NCBI GenBank assembly: GCA_910589485.1
Contig: CAJUSW010000002.1
Coordinates: forward strand, 372,001 to 436,000
Source of the DNA: an uncultured Duncaniella sp.
Lineage (GTDB): Bacteria; Bacteroidota; Bacteroidia; Bacteroidales; Muribaculaceae
Direction: 5' to 3'
DNA: 64,000 bases
Every line of letters begins with the position of its first letter. The first letter of the stretch is position 1. Shown here piece after piece: positions 33,983 to 42,298 of the stretch. The translations under genes were made by a program, and so were the position numbers. The notes below the pieces were generated by a model. That model was given only the letters and a program-made list of their open reading frames with translations. It had not been told where the DNA came from and did no database searches.

Positions 33983-35473
33983 TCAGCGTCGGGAGGGGAT
34001 GAGTGAGCGCAGGGACACGCGCTCGATGCGGAGCACCATGTAGACGTAGAGTGCCAGCAGGGGTGTGCGCAGAGCCATGGTGATCCACGGATGGGCCTCG
34101 ATGGCTATGAGCTCGCCCACGATCCACAGCGCCAGTCCGGCGAAGAAGTAGAGCGCGAGGCGGGGCACATTGTAGCCGATGGGGTAGTGTACACGCCCGG
34201 CCACGTAGCTCGCCACCATCATCACGCCATAGCATCCGAGGGCGGCCCAGGCGCATCCCATGTAGCCATATAGGGGTACGAGCCACACGTTGAGCACCAC
34301 GGTCACGGCCAGGCCGAGGAGCGACAGCCACATTCCCCATATGGTCTTGTCGGTGAGCTTGTACCACAGCGACAGGTTGAAGAATATGCCGAAGAACAGC
34401 TCGGCTATCATCAGCACCGGCACCACCTTGAGTCCGCTGAAATAGGACGCGGCGATGAAATGGCGCAGTATGTCGAGATAATACATCACCCCGAGGAATA
34501 TGAGCATCGCGAAGATCACAAACCACCGCATGGCGTCGCGGTAGCTCTGCAGTTTGTCATCACCCTGCTCCTTGGAGCGGGCGAAGATGAACGGCTCGTA
34601 GGCGAAGCGGAAAGCCTGGATGAACATCACCATCACGATGGCTATCTTGTAGTTGGCTCCGTATATGCCCACGTCGTTGATGGCCTGGGCCTTGTCGGCA
34701 TACAGCATAGGCATGAGCAGTGTGCCGAGGGTCTGGTTCATGATGCCTGCTATGCCGAGCACGAGCAGGGGTGCCGAGTAGGCCAGCATCTCGCGCCACA
34801 GGGCCGGGTTGAACCGCCAGCGGAAACCGGTGAGCTCGGGGATGAGCAGGAGCAGATTGACGGCCGAGGAGATGAAGTTGGCCAAGAATATGTAGCCGAT
34901 GCCGAAATCGGGGTCGTAAAACCATGCTATCCATCCCGGAGCGTTCTCCCACAGCCAGGGACATATGAGGATGAAGAAGAGGTTGAGGCCGATGTTGAGG
35001 GCAATGTTCACTAAGCGCAGTGAGGCAAAGCGCAACGGCCTCTTGGCATAGCGCAGATAGCTGAACGGCAATGCCGTGAATGCGTCGAGGGCTACTGTGA
35101 CTATCATCAGCGCTATGTAGATGTGATGGTCGGGGGCATGGAGGGCGGCCGACACCGGGCCGATGAACGCGAGCATCAGCGCCACGAAAGCCGTGGAGCT
35201 GACTCCGAGCGAGATGAGCCCCGTGGAGTAGACCTCCATGGGATCCTTGTAGCGGTCATGGTTGGCAAACCTGAAGAAGCCTGTCTCCATGCCATAGGTG
35301 AGTATGATGAGCGCCAGGGCTACGGCCGAGTACACGTAGGTGACCACGCCGTATTCCTGGGCGGGAAACATCTGGGTGTACAGCGGCACCAGGCACCAGT
35401 TGAGGAAACGGCCTATGATACTGCTGAGTCCGTAGATAGCTGTATCCTTGGCGAGTGATTTTATTCCGGCCAT
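33983..35473 (-). CDS. Polysaccharide flippase (Wzx/MATE-like, PST family)
   Basis: A 496-residue integral membrane protein with about 14 hydrophobic helices; it opens MAGIKSLAKDTAIYGLSSIIGRFLNWCLVPLYTQ, the start seen in Bacteroidota oligosaccharide flippases. The family exports lipid-linked repeat units to the periplasmic face. It overlaps ruvB by 13 bp, so the pair is cotranscribed; this ruvB-flippase neighbourhood is common in the order. No glycosyltransferases are near, so substrate is unknown. Confidence 0.88.
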   Translation of the reverse strand: MAGIKSLAKDTAIYGLSSIIGRFLNWCLVPLYTQMFPAQEYGVVTYVYSAVALALIILTYGMETGFFRFANHDRYKDPMEVYSTGLISLGVSSTAFVALMLAFIGPVSAALHAPDHHIYIALMIVTVALDAFTALPFSYLRYAKRPLRFASLRLVNIALNIGLNLFFILICPWLWENAPGWIAWFYDPDFGIGYIFLANFISSAVNLLLLIPELTGFRWRFNPALWREMLAYSAPLLVLGIAGIMNQTLGTLLMPMLYADKAQAINDVGIYGANYKIAIVMVMFIQAFRFAYEPFIFARSKEQGDDKLQSYRDAMRWFVIFAMLIFLGVMYYLDILRHFIAASYFSGLKVVPVLMIAELFFGIFFNLSLWYKLTDKTIWGMWLSLLGLAVTVVLNVWLVPLYGYMGCAWAALGCYGVMMVASYVAGRVHYPIGYNVPRLALYFFAGLALWIVGELIAIEAHPWITMALRTPLLALYVYMVLRIERVSLRSLIPSRR

Positions 35474-36483
35474 AGACTGCCTTGATGAGTGGGTGGATTG
35501 ATTTTCAGATGATTGTAGGCAAGCGATGTCACCTCGCGTCCGCGGGGTGTGCGGCGCAGAAAGCCCTCCATGATCAGGAACGGCTCATACACCTCCTCGA
35601 TCGTGTCCTGCTCCTCGCCTATGGCGGTGGCTATGGTGGAGAGGCCCACGGGACCACCGTTGAACTTGTTGATCATCGTGAGCAGGAGTTTGTGGTCCAT
35701 CTCGTCGAGTCCGTAACGGTCGATGTTGAGGGCCTCGAGGGCAAAGCGGGCTATTTCGGGGTCGATGTCGCCTGTCCCCTTCACCTGCGCGAAATCGCGC
35801 ACGCGCCTGAGCAGGGCGTTGGCTATACGGGGGGTACCTCGCGAGCGCATGGCTATCTCGTGGGCCGCCTCGGGAGTGATCTTCACCTTGAGCAGAGCCG
35901 CCGAGCGGGCTATGATGCGCTCAAGCACCTCGTGGCTGTAGTATTCCAGGTGGCAGTTGATGCCAAATCGGGCGCGCATCGGAGCGGTGAGCATTCCCGA
36001 GCGGGTGGTGGCGCCCACGAGCGTGAACGGCGACAGCGACAGCTGCACCGAGCGCGCGCCCGGGCCCTTGTCGATCATTATGTCGATGCGGTAATCCTCC
36101 ATGGCCGAGTAGAGATACTCCTCGACCACACGGCTCAGGCGGTGTATCTCGTCGATGAACAGCACATCGTTCTCGCCCAGCGAGGTGAGTATTCCCGCCA
36201 GGTCGCCCGGCTTGTCGAGCACCGGGCCCGAGGTGACCTTGAAGTTGACCCCCAGCTCGTTGGCGATGATGCCGGCGAGGGTGGTCTTGCCGAGTCCCGG
36301 AGGGCCGAAGAGCAGCAGATGGTCCAGGGCCTCCCCGCGCATACGGGCCGCCTGGACAAACACCTTGAGATTCTCAACGATCTTCTCCTGACCGTTGAAC
36401 GCGTCAAAGAACGACGGCCTCAACGCCCGCTCAAACTCCTTGTCGGCATTACTATTGTTGCGTATATCGAAATCAGTTTCCAT
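35461..36483 (-). CDS. ruvB: Holliday junction branch-migration helicase RuvB
   Basis: A 340-residue AAA+ ATPase that drives branch migration with RuvA and RuvC. The ATG at 36481-36483 is preferred to a TTG two codons earlier. Motifs: Walker A GPPGLGKTTLAGIIA, Walker B LFIDEIHRLSRVVEEYLYSAMED, sensor GATTRSGMLTAPMRARFGI, RGTPRIANALLRRVRDFAQ and the winged helix at the C-terminus (EPFLIMEGFLRRTPRGR). Length is normal. The 3-prime end overlaps the flippase start by 13 bp. Confidence 0.97.
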   Translation of the reverse strand: METDFDIRNNSNADKEFERALRPSFFDAFNGQEKIVENLKVFVQAARMRGEALDHLLLFGPPGLGKTTLAGIIANELGVNFKVTSGPVLDKPGDLAGILTSLGENDVLFIDEIHRLSRVVEEYLYSAMEDYRIDIMIDKGPGARSVQLSLSPFTLVGATTRSGMLTAPMRARFGINCHLEYYSHEVLERIIARSAALLKVKITPEAAHEIAMRSRGTPRIANALLRRVRDFAQVKGTGDIDPEIARFALEALNIDRYGLDEMDHKLLLTMINKFNGGPVGLSTIATAIGEEQDTIEEVYEPFLIMEGFLRRTPRGREVTSLAYNHLKINPPTHQGSLWPE

Positions 36484-36492
36484 TTTCAATCA

Positions 36493-36500
36493 CAAAGATA
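36493..36500 (-). promoter_or_regulatory. -7 box of ruvB
   Basis: TATCTTTG on the minus strand, 9 bp before the ATG, which would give a very short leader. Confidence 0.35.
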
Positions 36501-36604
36501 ATGAAAAATCTCCGTTTCGCGGTCATAGCCTGAATCCAATCAAAGGCCCTTGCGTGAATTTTCCGGATTTATGAAACTGACCTGCCGGCGGGGTAGGGCA
36601 GGGA

Positions 36605-39577
36605 TCACCGCTTCTTGGGCTGGACGCTGAAACGGTACTGGACCGAGGCGAGGATATAGCGCGGTAGGGTATTGGTGTAGGTGACGGTGCGTCCGGTGGC
36701 CGTGACGGCATACTGCACGTTGGACAGGCGGTGGAGCAGGTCGAAACCGTCGACCATTATCACCCATCGTCCCCCCTTGGGACGGTAGGAGAGGCGGGCG
36801 TTCCACACGGCATCGGTGCTGTCAAGCTCGGGCACGCCGTAGCCCCGGCGGGTGAACATCCTGAAATCGGTGCTCAGGCCGAATCCGGCGGGGAGGGTGA
36901 AGGTGCCCGAGAGACCATAGTTGTAGTGAGTGGCATCGATGGTGGCGAACCCCTCGCGCGACGAGGTGGTGTGGCGGTCGGTCACCGATCCGTTGACCGA
37001 GATTGTGTGCCGCCCTATCTGCCACGACAGGCGCAGATCCTCGCTCAGGGTGCGGGTGTCGACTTTCGACGGTGACGGGTCCACTCCGTCGGTGCCCACC
37101 ATATCCACGCTGTGGACGTTGGCTGCCCCGGTCGTTGACTGGAGTGTGAACTGCTTGCGTCCGCCAAACTGCAGGCTGAATGAGTTTTCGGCATTGAGGC
37201 TGTTGTTGCCGTGCACGTTGTAGGTGCGGTTGTATCTCACGCCTGTTGTGCGGTCATAGTAGTATCCCCTCACCAGGGCATTGTTGGTCTTGGCGAAATC
37301 TATGGTTAGTCCGTTGCGTATCGAGGTGCCATGCGGAGCCACCATGTAGAAAAGCCCGTAGGTGTTGGTGTAGGAGTTGCGCAGTCCGGCGTTGCCGAGC
37401 GAGATGTTGAGGGGATCGGAGGTGTTGGTCACGTCCACCAGATGGAGCAGGTCGGGGGTGTTGGTGGCGAGGCGGTATTTCAGAGTAATTATGTGCATTG
37501 TGGTGCTGTTGCGTGGCCCTCCACACTGGTAGCGCACAGATGCGCCTATGTCGGTGGTGTAGAACAGGGCCGTGCTCCTCCTCACCGGATATGAGGTGCC
37601 GTCGCTGAAATAGTTGAGATGGCTGTGCTGGAATGCCGCGCAGGGATATGCCCCTATCTGTAGATTGCCTCCGTCGTCAAAAGTCCGGTTGTATCTCAGG
37701 TCGGCCGACAGCGCGTGTTTGTTCTCATACAGGCGCGACACATAGCTGTTGCCGGCATCGAGTGTCGACAGATAGCCGGCTGGCAGGGAGCCGAACACTC
37801 CCATGTCTTCGCCCAGGCGGTCGAGGGCATACATGTAGGAATCCCTGTCGCGGTTGAGGAACGAGTAATCATAAGCCAGATCGCAGTCGAATTTCCCCAT
37901 GCTCCAGGCATAAAGCGCCCGGGCTTTGAGATTCAGGGTACGGTTGGGGGAATTGTCGGTGAAGTTGCGTCGCCTCGACGTGGCCACGGGGTTGTTGCCG
38001 TAATTGATGGCATAGTCCTGCCAGGTCTCGGCTTTCTCGGTGGTGTATTGGGCCGACACGGATGTTGTGATCCTGTCGGGGGTGTTGGGTATTACATACG
38101 AGGCCGTCACTCCGCCGTTGAGATTGGTGCGGCGCGTGAAGCCGTCGCCACGGGTCGACGAGCGGTTGATGATCGAGGCCAACTGCTCGGGCGATCCGGT
38201 GGTGTAGATAGTCTCCAGGGCTTGGAGCGATAGGGTGGCCTGCTCGTCGTTGAAGCTCGCCGAGAGGCCGGTGTTGGTGTTGTCGGTGCGGGAGAACTGT
38301 CCGGCCACACTGCCCGAGAGGCTCACTTTCCCCACCTTGCGCCCGGCCATGTGGCGGGTGTTGATAGAGAAATCCCTGTAGCGACGGGAGTTGTGGGTGT
38401 AGTCGTAGGTGTTGCCCGAAGAGAAGAAGTTGGTGCGGTCGGTATAGCTCCGGTGGGTGAGCCTGTTGGCCGTGTAGGTCACGTTGCCGGACGCGAAAGC
38501 CTTGGAGGCTTCGGGCGAGGTGTAGTTATAGTTCAGTCCCGCCATCTGATACCGGCGGGTGCCTGTGGGCATGCGGTCGGGGCTCCACGAGTCGTTCTTG
38601 CCCGGCTCGCGGTTGTCGTTGAGGTTGTTGAAGTTGGCTATCAGCGCTACCTCGGTCGTTGAGGTGAACCTGGCTCCGAATAGGCGCCCCATATAGCGGT
38701 TCTCGCTTCCGTAACCGCCCTGGGCGTTGACTATGGTGCCGATGGAGTATTCGCGCTTGAGCTTCACATCCATGGTGAGGTGCTTGGGTCCTGAGATGTC
38801 GCCGTGGAACTTCTGCATCTGGGAGTGTCCGCGATACACCTCCACGTTTTTCACCGTGTAGGCTCCGATATTGTTGAGCATCACCTCCTTGTTGCCGTCG
38901 AAGAACTGCTTGCCGTTGAGCAGTAGCGATTCCACAAATTCGCCGTTGACCGTGATGCGTCCGCCATCCTTCAGCTCCACTCCGGGCAACTGGGCTATGA
39001 GCGCGTCGAGCATCGATCCCTCGGCCAGTTGAAAGGCATCGGCGTTGTACACCACGGTGTCGCCACGGTGATAGAACTTCACCTTCGAGGCCGTCACCTG
39101 CACCTCCTTGAGCCGGTGGGGCTCACGTTCGAGGTATACCACGGGCATTGAGCGGTAGGTCTCGCGCGATCCGGCACCTTTCACTTCATACACCACTGTC
39201 TGTGGCCGGTAGCCCTTGCAACCGACTTCAAACACATACACCGAGTCTCTCCGGTCCACCATCAGCGAGAACTCCGACCTCTCGGTGTTCATCAGCAGTC
39301 CGGTGGCTAAAAAGCTCTGGATGCTGCCTACCTTGAGGGAGTCGCAACGGTTGCCGTCGCCGTCGATGGTATATACCCAGGCATCGGGCAGATCGTTCTT
39401 GAACACCGCCTCCTTCACCCTTCCGGCCAGCATCAGTGGCTTTTCCTGCCCCTTGGCGCACACGGCAGTCGCCACCGTCAGCACCCCTGTGGCAGTCAAC
39501 GTGGCCAAAACCGTCATCACGGCCACCGCCACCCTCATCACCGGCCTCCATCCGAGACCCCTCAAGCTTACATCCAT
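36605..39577 (-). CDS. Outer-membrane beta-barrel protein, TonB-dependent-receptor-like (paralogue of 49.9 kb gene)
   Basis: A 990-residue exported protein: signal sequence, an N-terminal carboxypeptidase-like beta-sandwich (MLAGRVKEAVFKNDLPDAWVY), a plug-like domain (VVYNADAFQLAEGSMLDALI, QLPGVELKDGGRITVNG, VESLLLNGKQFFDGN, IGAYTVKNVEVYRG) and a C-terminal barrel ending RFSVQPKKR (OMP_b-brl_3 type). The plug lacks the usual SusC features and there is no SusD. Start could also be the ATG at 39538. It is closely similar along its whole length to the protein at 49.9 kb, which lies behind BlaI/M56 genes, so the two are recent paralogues; this copy has no such partners. Its ligand is unknown. Confidence 0.88.
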   Translation of the reverse strand: MDVSLRGLGWRPVMRVAVAVMTVLATLTATGVLTVATAVCAKGQEKPLMLAGRVKEAVFKNDLPDAWVYTIDGDGNRCDSLKVGSIQSFLATGLLMNTERSEFSLMVDRRDSVYVFEVGCKGYRPQTVVYEVKGAGSRETYRSMPVVYLEREPHRLKEVQVTASKVKFYHRGDTVVYNADAFQLAEGSMLDALIAQLPGVELKDGGRITVNGEFVESLLLNGKQFFDGNKEVMLNNIGAYTVKNVEVYRGHSQMQKFHGDISGPKHLTMDVKLKREYSIGTIVNAQGGYGSENRYMGRLFGARFTSTTEVALIANFNNLNDNREPGKNDSWSPDRMPTGTRRYQMAGLNYNYTSPEASKAFASGNVTYTANRLTHRSYTDRTNFFSSGNTYDYTHNSRRYRDFSINTRHMAGRKVGKVSLSGSVAGQFSRTDNTNTGLSASFNDEQATLSLQALETIYTTGSPEQLASIINRSSTRGDGFTRRTNLNGGVTASYVIPNTPDRITTSVSAQYTTEKAETWQDYAINYGNNPVATSRRRNFTDNSPNRTLNLKARALYAWSMGKFDCDLAYDYSFLNRDRDSYMYALDRLGEDMGVFGSLPAGYLSTLDAGNSYVSRLYENKHALSADLRYNRTFDDGGNLQIGAYPCAAFQHSHLNYFSDGTSYPVRRSTALFYTTDIGASVRYQCGGPRNSTTMHIITLKYRLATNTPDLLHLVDVTNTSDPLNISLGNAGLRNSYTNTYGLFYMVAPHGTSIRNGLTIDFAKTNNALVRGYYYDRTTGVRYNRTYNVHGNNSLNAENSFSLQFGGRKQFTLQSTTGAANVHSVDMVGTDGVDPSPSKVDTRTLSEDLRLSWQIGRHTISVNGSVTDRHTTSSREGFATIDATHYNYGLSGTFTLPAGFGLSTDFRMFTRRGYGVPELDSTDAVWNARLSYRPKGGRWVIMVDGFDLLHRLSNVQYAVTATGRTVTYTNTLPRYILASVQYRFSVQPKKR

Positions 39578-39612
39578 AGCAGAAATGTGGTTATGGTTAT
39601 TATTTAGTAATA

Positions 39613-39620
39613 CAAATTTA
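39613..39620 (-). promoter_or_regulatory. -7 box of the 36.6 kb outer-membrane protein gene
   Basis: TAAATTTG on the minus strand, 35 bp before the start codon. Confidence 0.45.
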
Positions 39621-39657
39621 GTTGATTATACTTTAATTTTGTATAAAATACGGAAAA

Positions 39658-39705
39658 GTTACAGAATAGCACATCATAAATGTCATGATGTACAGATTCT
39701 GTAAC
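39658..39705 (-). terminator. Hairpin after the BF3164-type lipoprotein gene
   Basis: GTTACAGAAT (39658-39667) pairs with ATTCTGTAAC (39696-39705); an inner CATCAT/ATGATG stem (39672-39690) extends it. Confidence 0.6.
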
Positions 39706-39720
39706 TTGTTGATGGGGGCA

Positions 39721-40746
39721 TCAAAGATTGATTTCAAGATAGCACAGTTGCATATCTCCATTCTGCATATATGCTACACAGTATATGTGGCTATCATCCT
39801 CTGATGGAGCAATCAGTGCCACGTTTAGGTTAGTCTTGAGCATCTTTACAGGCTTGCCGTCCCATGTCCATATGCCTATATCCATTACAGGATCTGCTTC
39901 CGCCTTGGAATCTGAAAACAGGGCGTAAACATAGTGATCGGTTGTTGCAATAGCTCTAAAACCATAATTGGCACCTTTGATGGGTTTTACTGATTTATCA
40001 TCATTTATCTCAAGAGGGAAATAGTCTCTCGTGAATGTACGGATAAGGCTGTCGTTTGATATTTTGAATAACTCAAATATACCGCCCTTGATCGCTATAG
40101 AGGCAAACATCTTGCCTGACGGAGATAATGAAAATTTCTTAATTATACCGCGAGGGCTTGTCATATAGGTGGAGTCATCGAATACGCTTAATTTCTTGAG
40201 TCTTTTGGATTCAAGCAAATAAAACGCATTCCTGCCAGTCCACGTATCCCCATGCTTAACAGGTCCAATTGCGAGAATTCTATTATCAGAGACAGGGCTC
40301 ATACAATTGAATAATATAGAGTCGCCACCATATTGCGAAATGGGAGAATAGTCGGGTCCATAAGTAATTAATGCCCTATTATACAACGCTCCATTGAATA
40401 TGCTAATATTTCCATTAGCATGATTTTTTGTAATGGAGATTCCGTTTGTCAGTTCTCCAAATTCTGAGCCTCTGGAGATATGACTTGCCTCTAAATTCCC
40501 AGTTTTGGTATTATAGAGATGAAGCCATTTTCCGTTAGCCTCTCCAAGAAGATAGATAGTTGAATCATTTATGATGCAATCCTTGGAAAATGGTATGATA
40601 TTTTCCCTTGACAGATATGTCCAATTAACCTCGATAGTGTCAGGAAAGCATATATTCTGCGTATGCTCTGAGTCATACGTCATGTTATTTCGACAACTCG
40701 GTAAAACTGAACAAATGAAGAGAAGAGATCCTATACTATATTTCAT
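39721..40746 (-). CDS. BF3164-type six-bladed propeller lipoprotein
   Basis: A 341-residue lipoprotein (MKYSIGSLLFICSVLPSCRN, lipobox LPSC). The rest is predicted beta-propeller: SRGSEFGELTNGISI, YNRALITYGPDYSPI, SPSGKMFASIAIKGGIFELFKIS and ANYGFRAIATTDHYVYALFSD are the repeated outer-strand patterns of BF3164/TolB-like Bacteroidota proteins. Function is unknown. It is the last gene of an AT-rich three-gene set with a cysteine-rich small secreted peptide (30 bp upstream) and a DUF1573/thioredoxin-like lipoprotein, an association that recurs in this phylum. Confidence 0.85.
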   Translation of the reverse strand: MKYSIGSLLFICSVLPSCRNNMTYDSEHTQNICFPDTIEVNWTYLSRENIIPFSKDCIINDSTIYLLGEANGKWLHLYNTKTGNLEASHISRGSEFGELTNGISITKNHANGNISIFNGALYNRALITYGPDYSPISQYGGDSILFNCMSPVSDNRILAIGPVKHGDTWTGRNAFYLLESKRLKKLSVFDDSTYMTSPRGIIKKFSLSPSGKMFASIAIKGGIFELFKISNDSLIRTFTRDYFPLEINDDKSVKPIKGANYGFRAIATTDHYVYALFSDSKAEADPVMDIGIWTWDGKPVKMLKTNLNVALIAPSEDDSHIYCVAYMQNGDMQLCYLEINL

Positions 40747-40776
40747 GATAAGTCAGTAAAATCAATCAATAAGCTA

Positions 40777-41058
40777 TTAGTGGTAATCATAGCCACATAA
40801 GGGGCATATGCCACCAAAACGCCCAAATTCACCGCCTTTCCCTTCAAAGACGTAAGCGCAATGTTTGCAGGCTCCTCTGCACATATCGCTGGATCCGCCA
40901 CATGTCATAAAAAAGTTTCCGGAACGCTCGAGAGCGTACACATTCTCTACGTATCCCTCAGCTTCAGGAGCCGATGCCCAAAGTTTCATTGAGCCAAACA
41001 CACATGCGCTCATAAAAAGAGCACTGGCGCAAATAGTTAAAATTTTGCTTTTTTTCAT
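40777..41058 (-). CDS. Small secreted cysteine-rich (NVEALA-like) peptide
   Basis: A 93-residue protein with signal peptide MKKSKILTICASALFMSACVFGS, then a short segment YVENVYALERSG that resembles the NVEALA motif of Bacteroidota secreted peptides, and a mature part with six cysteines: Cys53, Cys60, Cys64-x2-Cys67 and Cys85-x2-Cys88 (CKHC and CPLC). The two CxxC pairs could bind zinc or form disulphides. Upstream neighbour is a DUF1573/thioredoxin-like lipoprotein (24-bp gap); downstream is the BF3164-type lipoprotein. NVEALA peptides are uncharacterised; an export-and-sensing or folding role for the cluster is inference. The match to NVEALA rests on one short motif and context. Confidence 0.65.
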   Translation of the reverse strand: MKKSKILTICASALFMSACVFGSMKLWASAPEAEGYVENVYALERSGNFFMTCGGSSDMCRGACKHCAYVFEGKGGEFGRFGGICPLCGYDYH

Positions 41059-41082
41059 AACAAAAAGATTATATGAATTTGA

Positions 41083-41943
41083 TTATTTAACATATCCATG
41101 AAACGTAATTGTTTCAGGATTTTCTATTCCTTGAAAAAATATATTTAGATATTGATGATAAATTCCTTGTTGAGTAGGGGTAATTTTAACGTCCACAGAT
41201 GCTTTTTGCCCTTGAGCCAATGATCTACAACTCGTTATAACTTCCAAACAGTCACACGAAGGTATAATATCTTCCATATTTAGAGTTATAGAATCCCTGT
41301 TTATTAGTTCCACAGAAACACGTATTGAGTCTTCAATAGACATTACGCCTAAAGGAACTGATGGATGTCCGCATACCCTATGATTACTAATATGTTTATC
41401 AGTATTCGTATTAAAAATTTTCTTTAGATAAAGTTTTTTTATATTAGGATTCAACACCGGATTACCTACAGCCAAAATCTTGTTTTCAGAATCAAGTAAA
41501 AAAGTTTGCATTGTGATATCTGTAGGCATTTGGTTTAATGCTCCAAAATCGTTCTTTTCGTCAAATGCGATAGGATGCTTGAACCCGTTAATATTTAGTT
41601 CTCTTTGGATTTCATCAGTCATCGTGCTATTTAGTATCATCATGAAATTCACCTGATTTTCCGATGTCTCCTTTAACTCGTTTATGAAATCATTCCATTC
41701 TGATAGTTTCATTCTACATGGACAACATCCAGTAGAATCTAAGTATGTCACTATCTTAAAATCTGCGTCTTCAAAATCATAGTCTATAGGAGTATCACAT
41801 ATTTGATATGTTAAATAATCAGGATATTTAACCTCTTTACCTAATAATTGCCTCACAATATCGCTACGTTGCTCATTAGACTGAACGCAAGAGATTATGG
41901 CGAAAGAAATTACAGATAATATAACGTGAAAATAAGCTCTCAT
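41083..41943 (-). CDS. Lipoprotein with thioredoxin-like and DUF1573 domains
   Basis: A 286-residue protein from the ATG at 41941-41943 (the longer frame adds a non-signal segment). Lipobox FAIISC gives Cys19. Residues about 55-180 look thioredoxin/peroxiredoxin-like: IVTYLDSTGCCPCRMKLSEW has cysteines 73, 74 and 76 in place of CxxC, and NPNIKKLYLKKIF follows. The C-terminal 85 residues are a DUF1573 immunoglobulin-like domain (SVELINRDSITLNMEDIIPSC, CLEVITSCRSLAQGQKASV). It is first in an AT-rich minus-strand trio with a cysteine-rich secreted peptide and a propeller lipoprotein. It may handle thiols of that peptide; that is inferred. Confidence 0.8.
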   Translation of the reverse strand: MRAYFHVILSVISFAIISCVQSNEQRSDIVRQLLGKEVKYPDYLTYQICDTPIDYDFEDADFKIVTYLDSTGCCPCRMKLSEWNDFINELKETSENQVNFMMILNSTMTDEIQRELNINGFKHPIAFDEKNDFGALNQMPTDITMQTFLLDSENKILAVGNPVLNPNIKKLYLKKIFNTNTDKHISNHRVCGHPSVPLGVMSIEDSIRVSVELINRDSITLNMEDIIPSCDCLEVITSCRSLAQGQKASVDVKITPTQQGIYHQYLNIFFQGIENPETITFHGYVK

Positions 41944-42275
41944 AATGTATTCTTGTTGACACCACAAAATTATATTGAAATAAAAATAATGACAATAATC
42001 AAAATTGATGAAAACTGCGATGCCCATTACCCACATTATAGTATTGATTCAATAAGCTGTTTTTATAAGTAAGACATTGACATCAATCATCAGAAGGTGA
42101 AAAAACATGCAAGTATCATAGAGATCCGGATGTTTAGACAAAAAATTCCGCAGCCTTGCCTTTCGCAAAGATACGGAATCTATAGTATGGGATCAATGCG
42201 ATAATGTCGCATTGTGTTGAATTATTTCGGGATCGGCACTTTTTCTGTTGGTCTTTAACCTCTATACTTTAATCT
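41944..42275. other. 332-bp AT-rich intergenic region
   Basis: Contains the trio promoter (41965-41972), an extra TATCTTTG-like minus-strand box (42166-42173), a CAATGCGA/TCGCATTG hairpin (42194-42214) and 14-bp tandem repeats reaching into the ABC gene end (42257-42298). No coding potential was seen. Confidence 0.5.
41965..41972 (-). promoter_or_regulatory. -7 box of the cysteine-rich peptide trio
   Basis: TAATTTTG on the minus strand, 21 bp before the ATG at 41943; ATTG about 20 bp upstream is a weak -33. Confidence 0.45.
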
Positions 42276-42298
42276 CTATACTTTATCCTCTATACTAT
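42257..42298. repeat. Three 14-bp tandem repeats at the end of an ABC permease gene
   Basis: Three consecutive degenerate units around CTCTATACTTTA (42257-42298). The last overlaps the final codons and stop of the gene at 42276. Confidence 0.6.
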
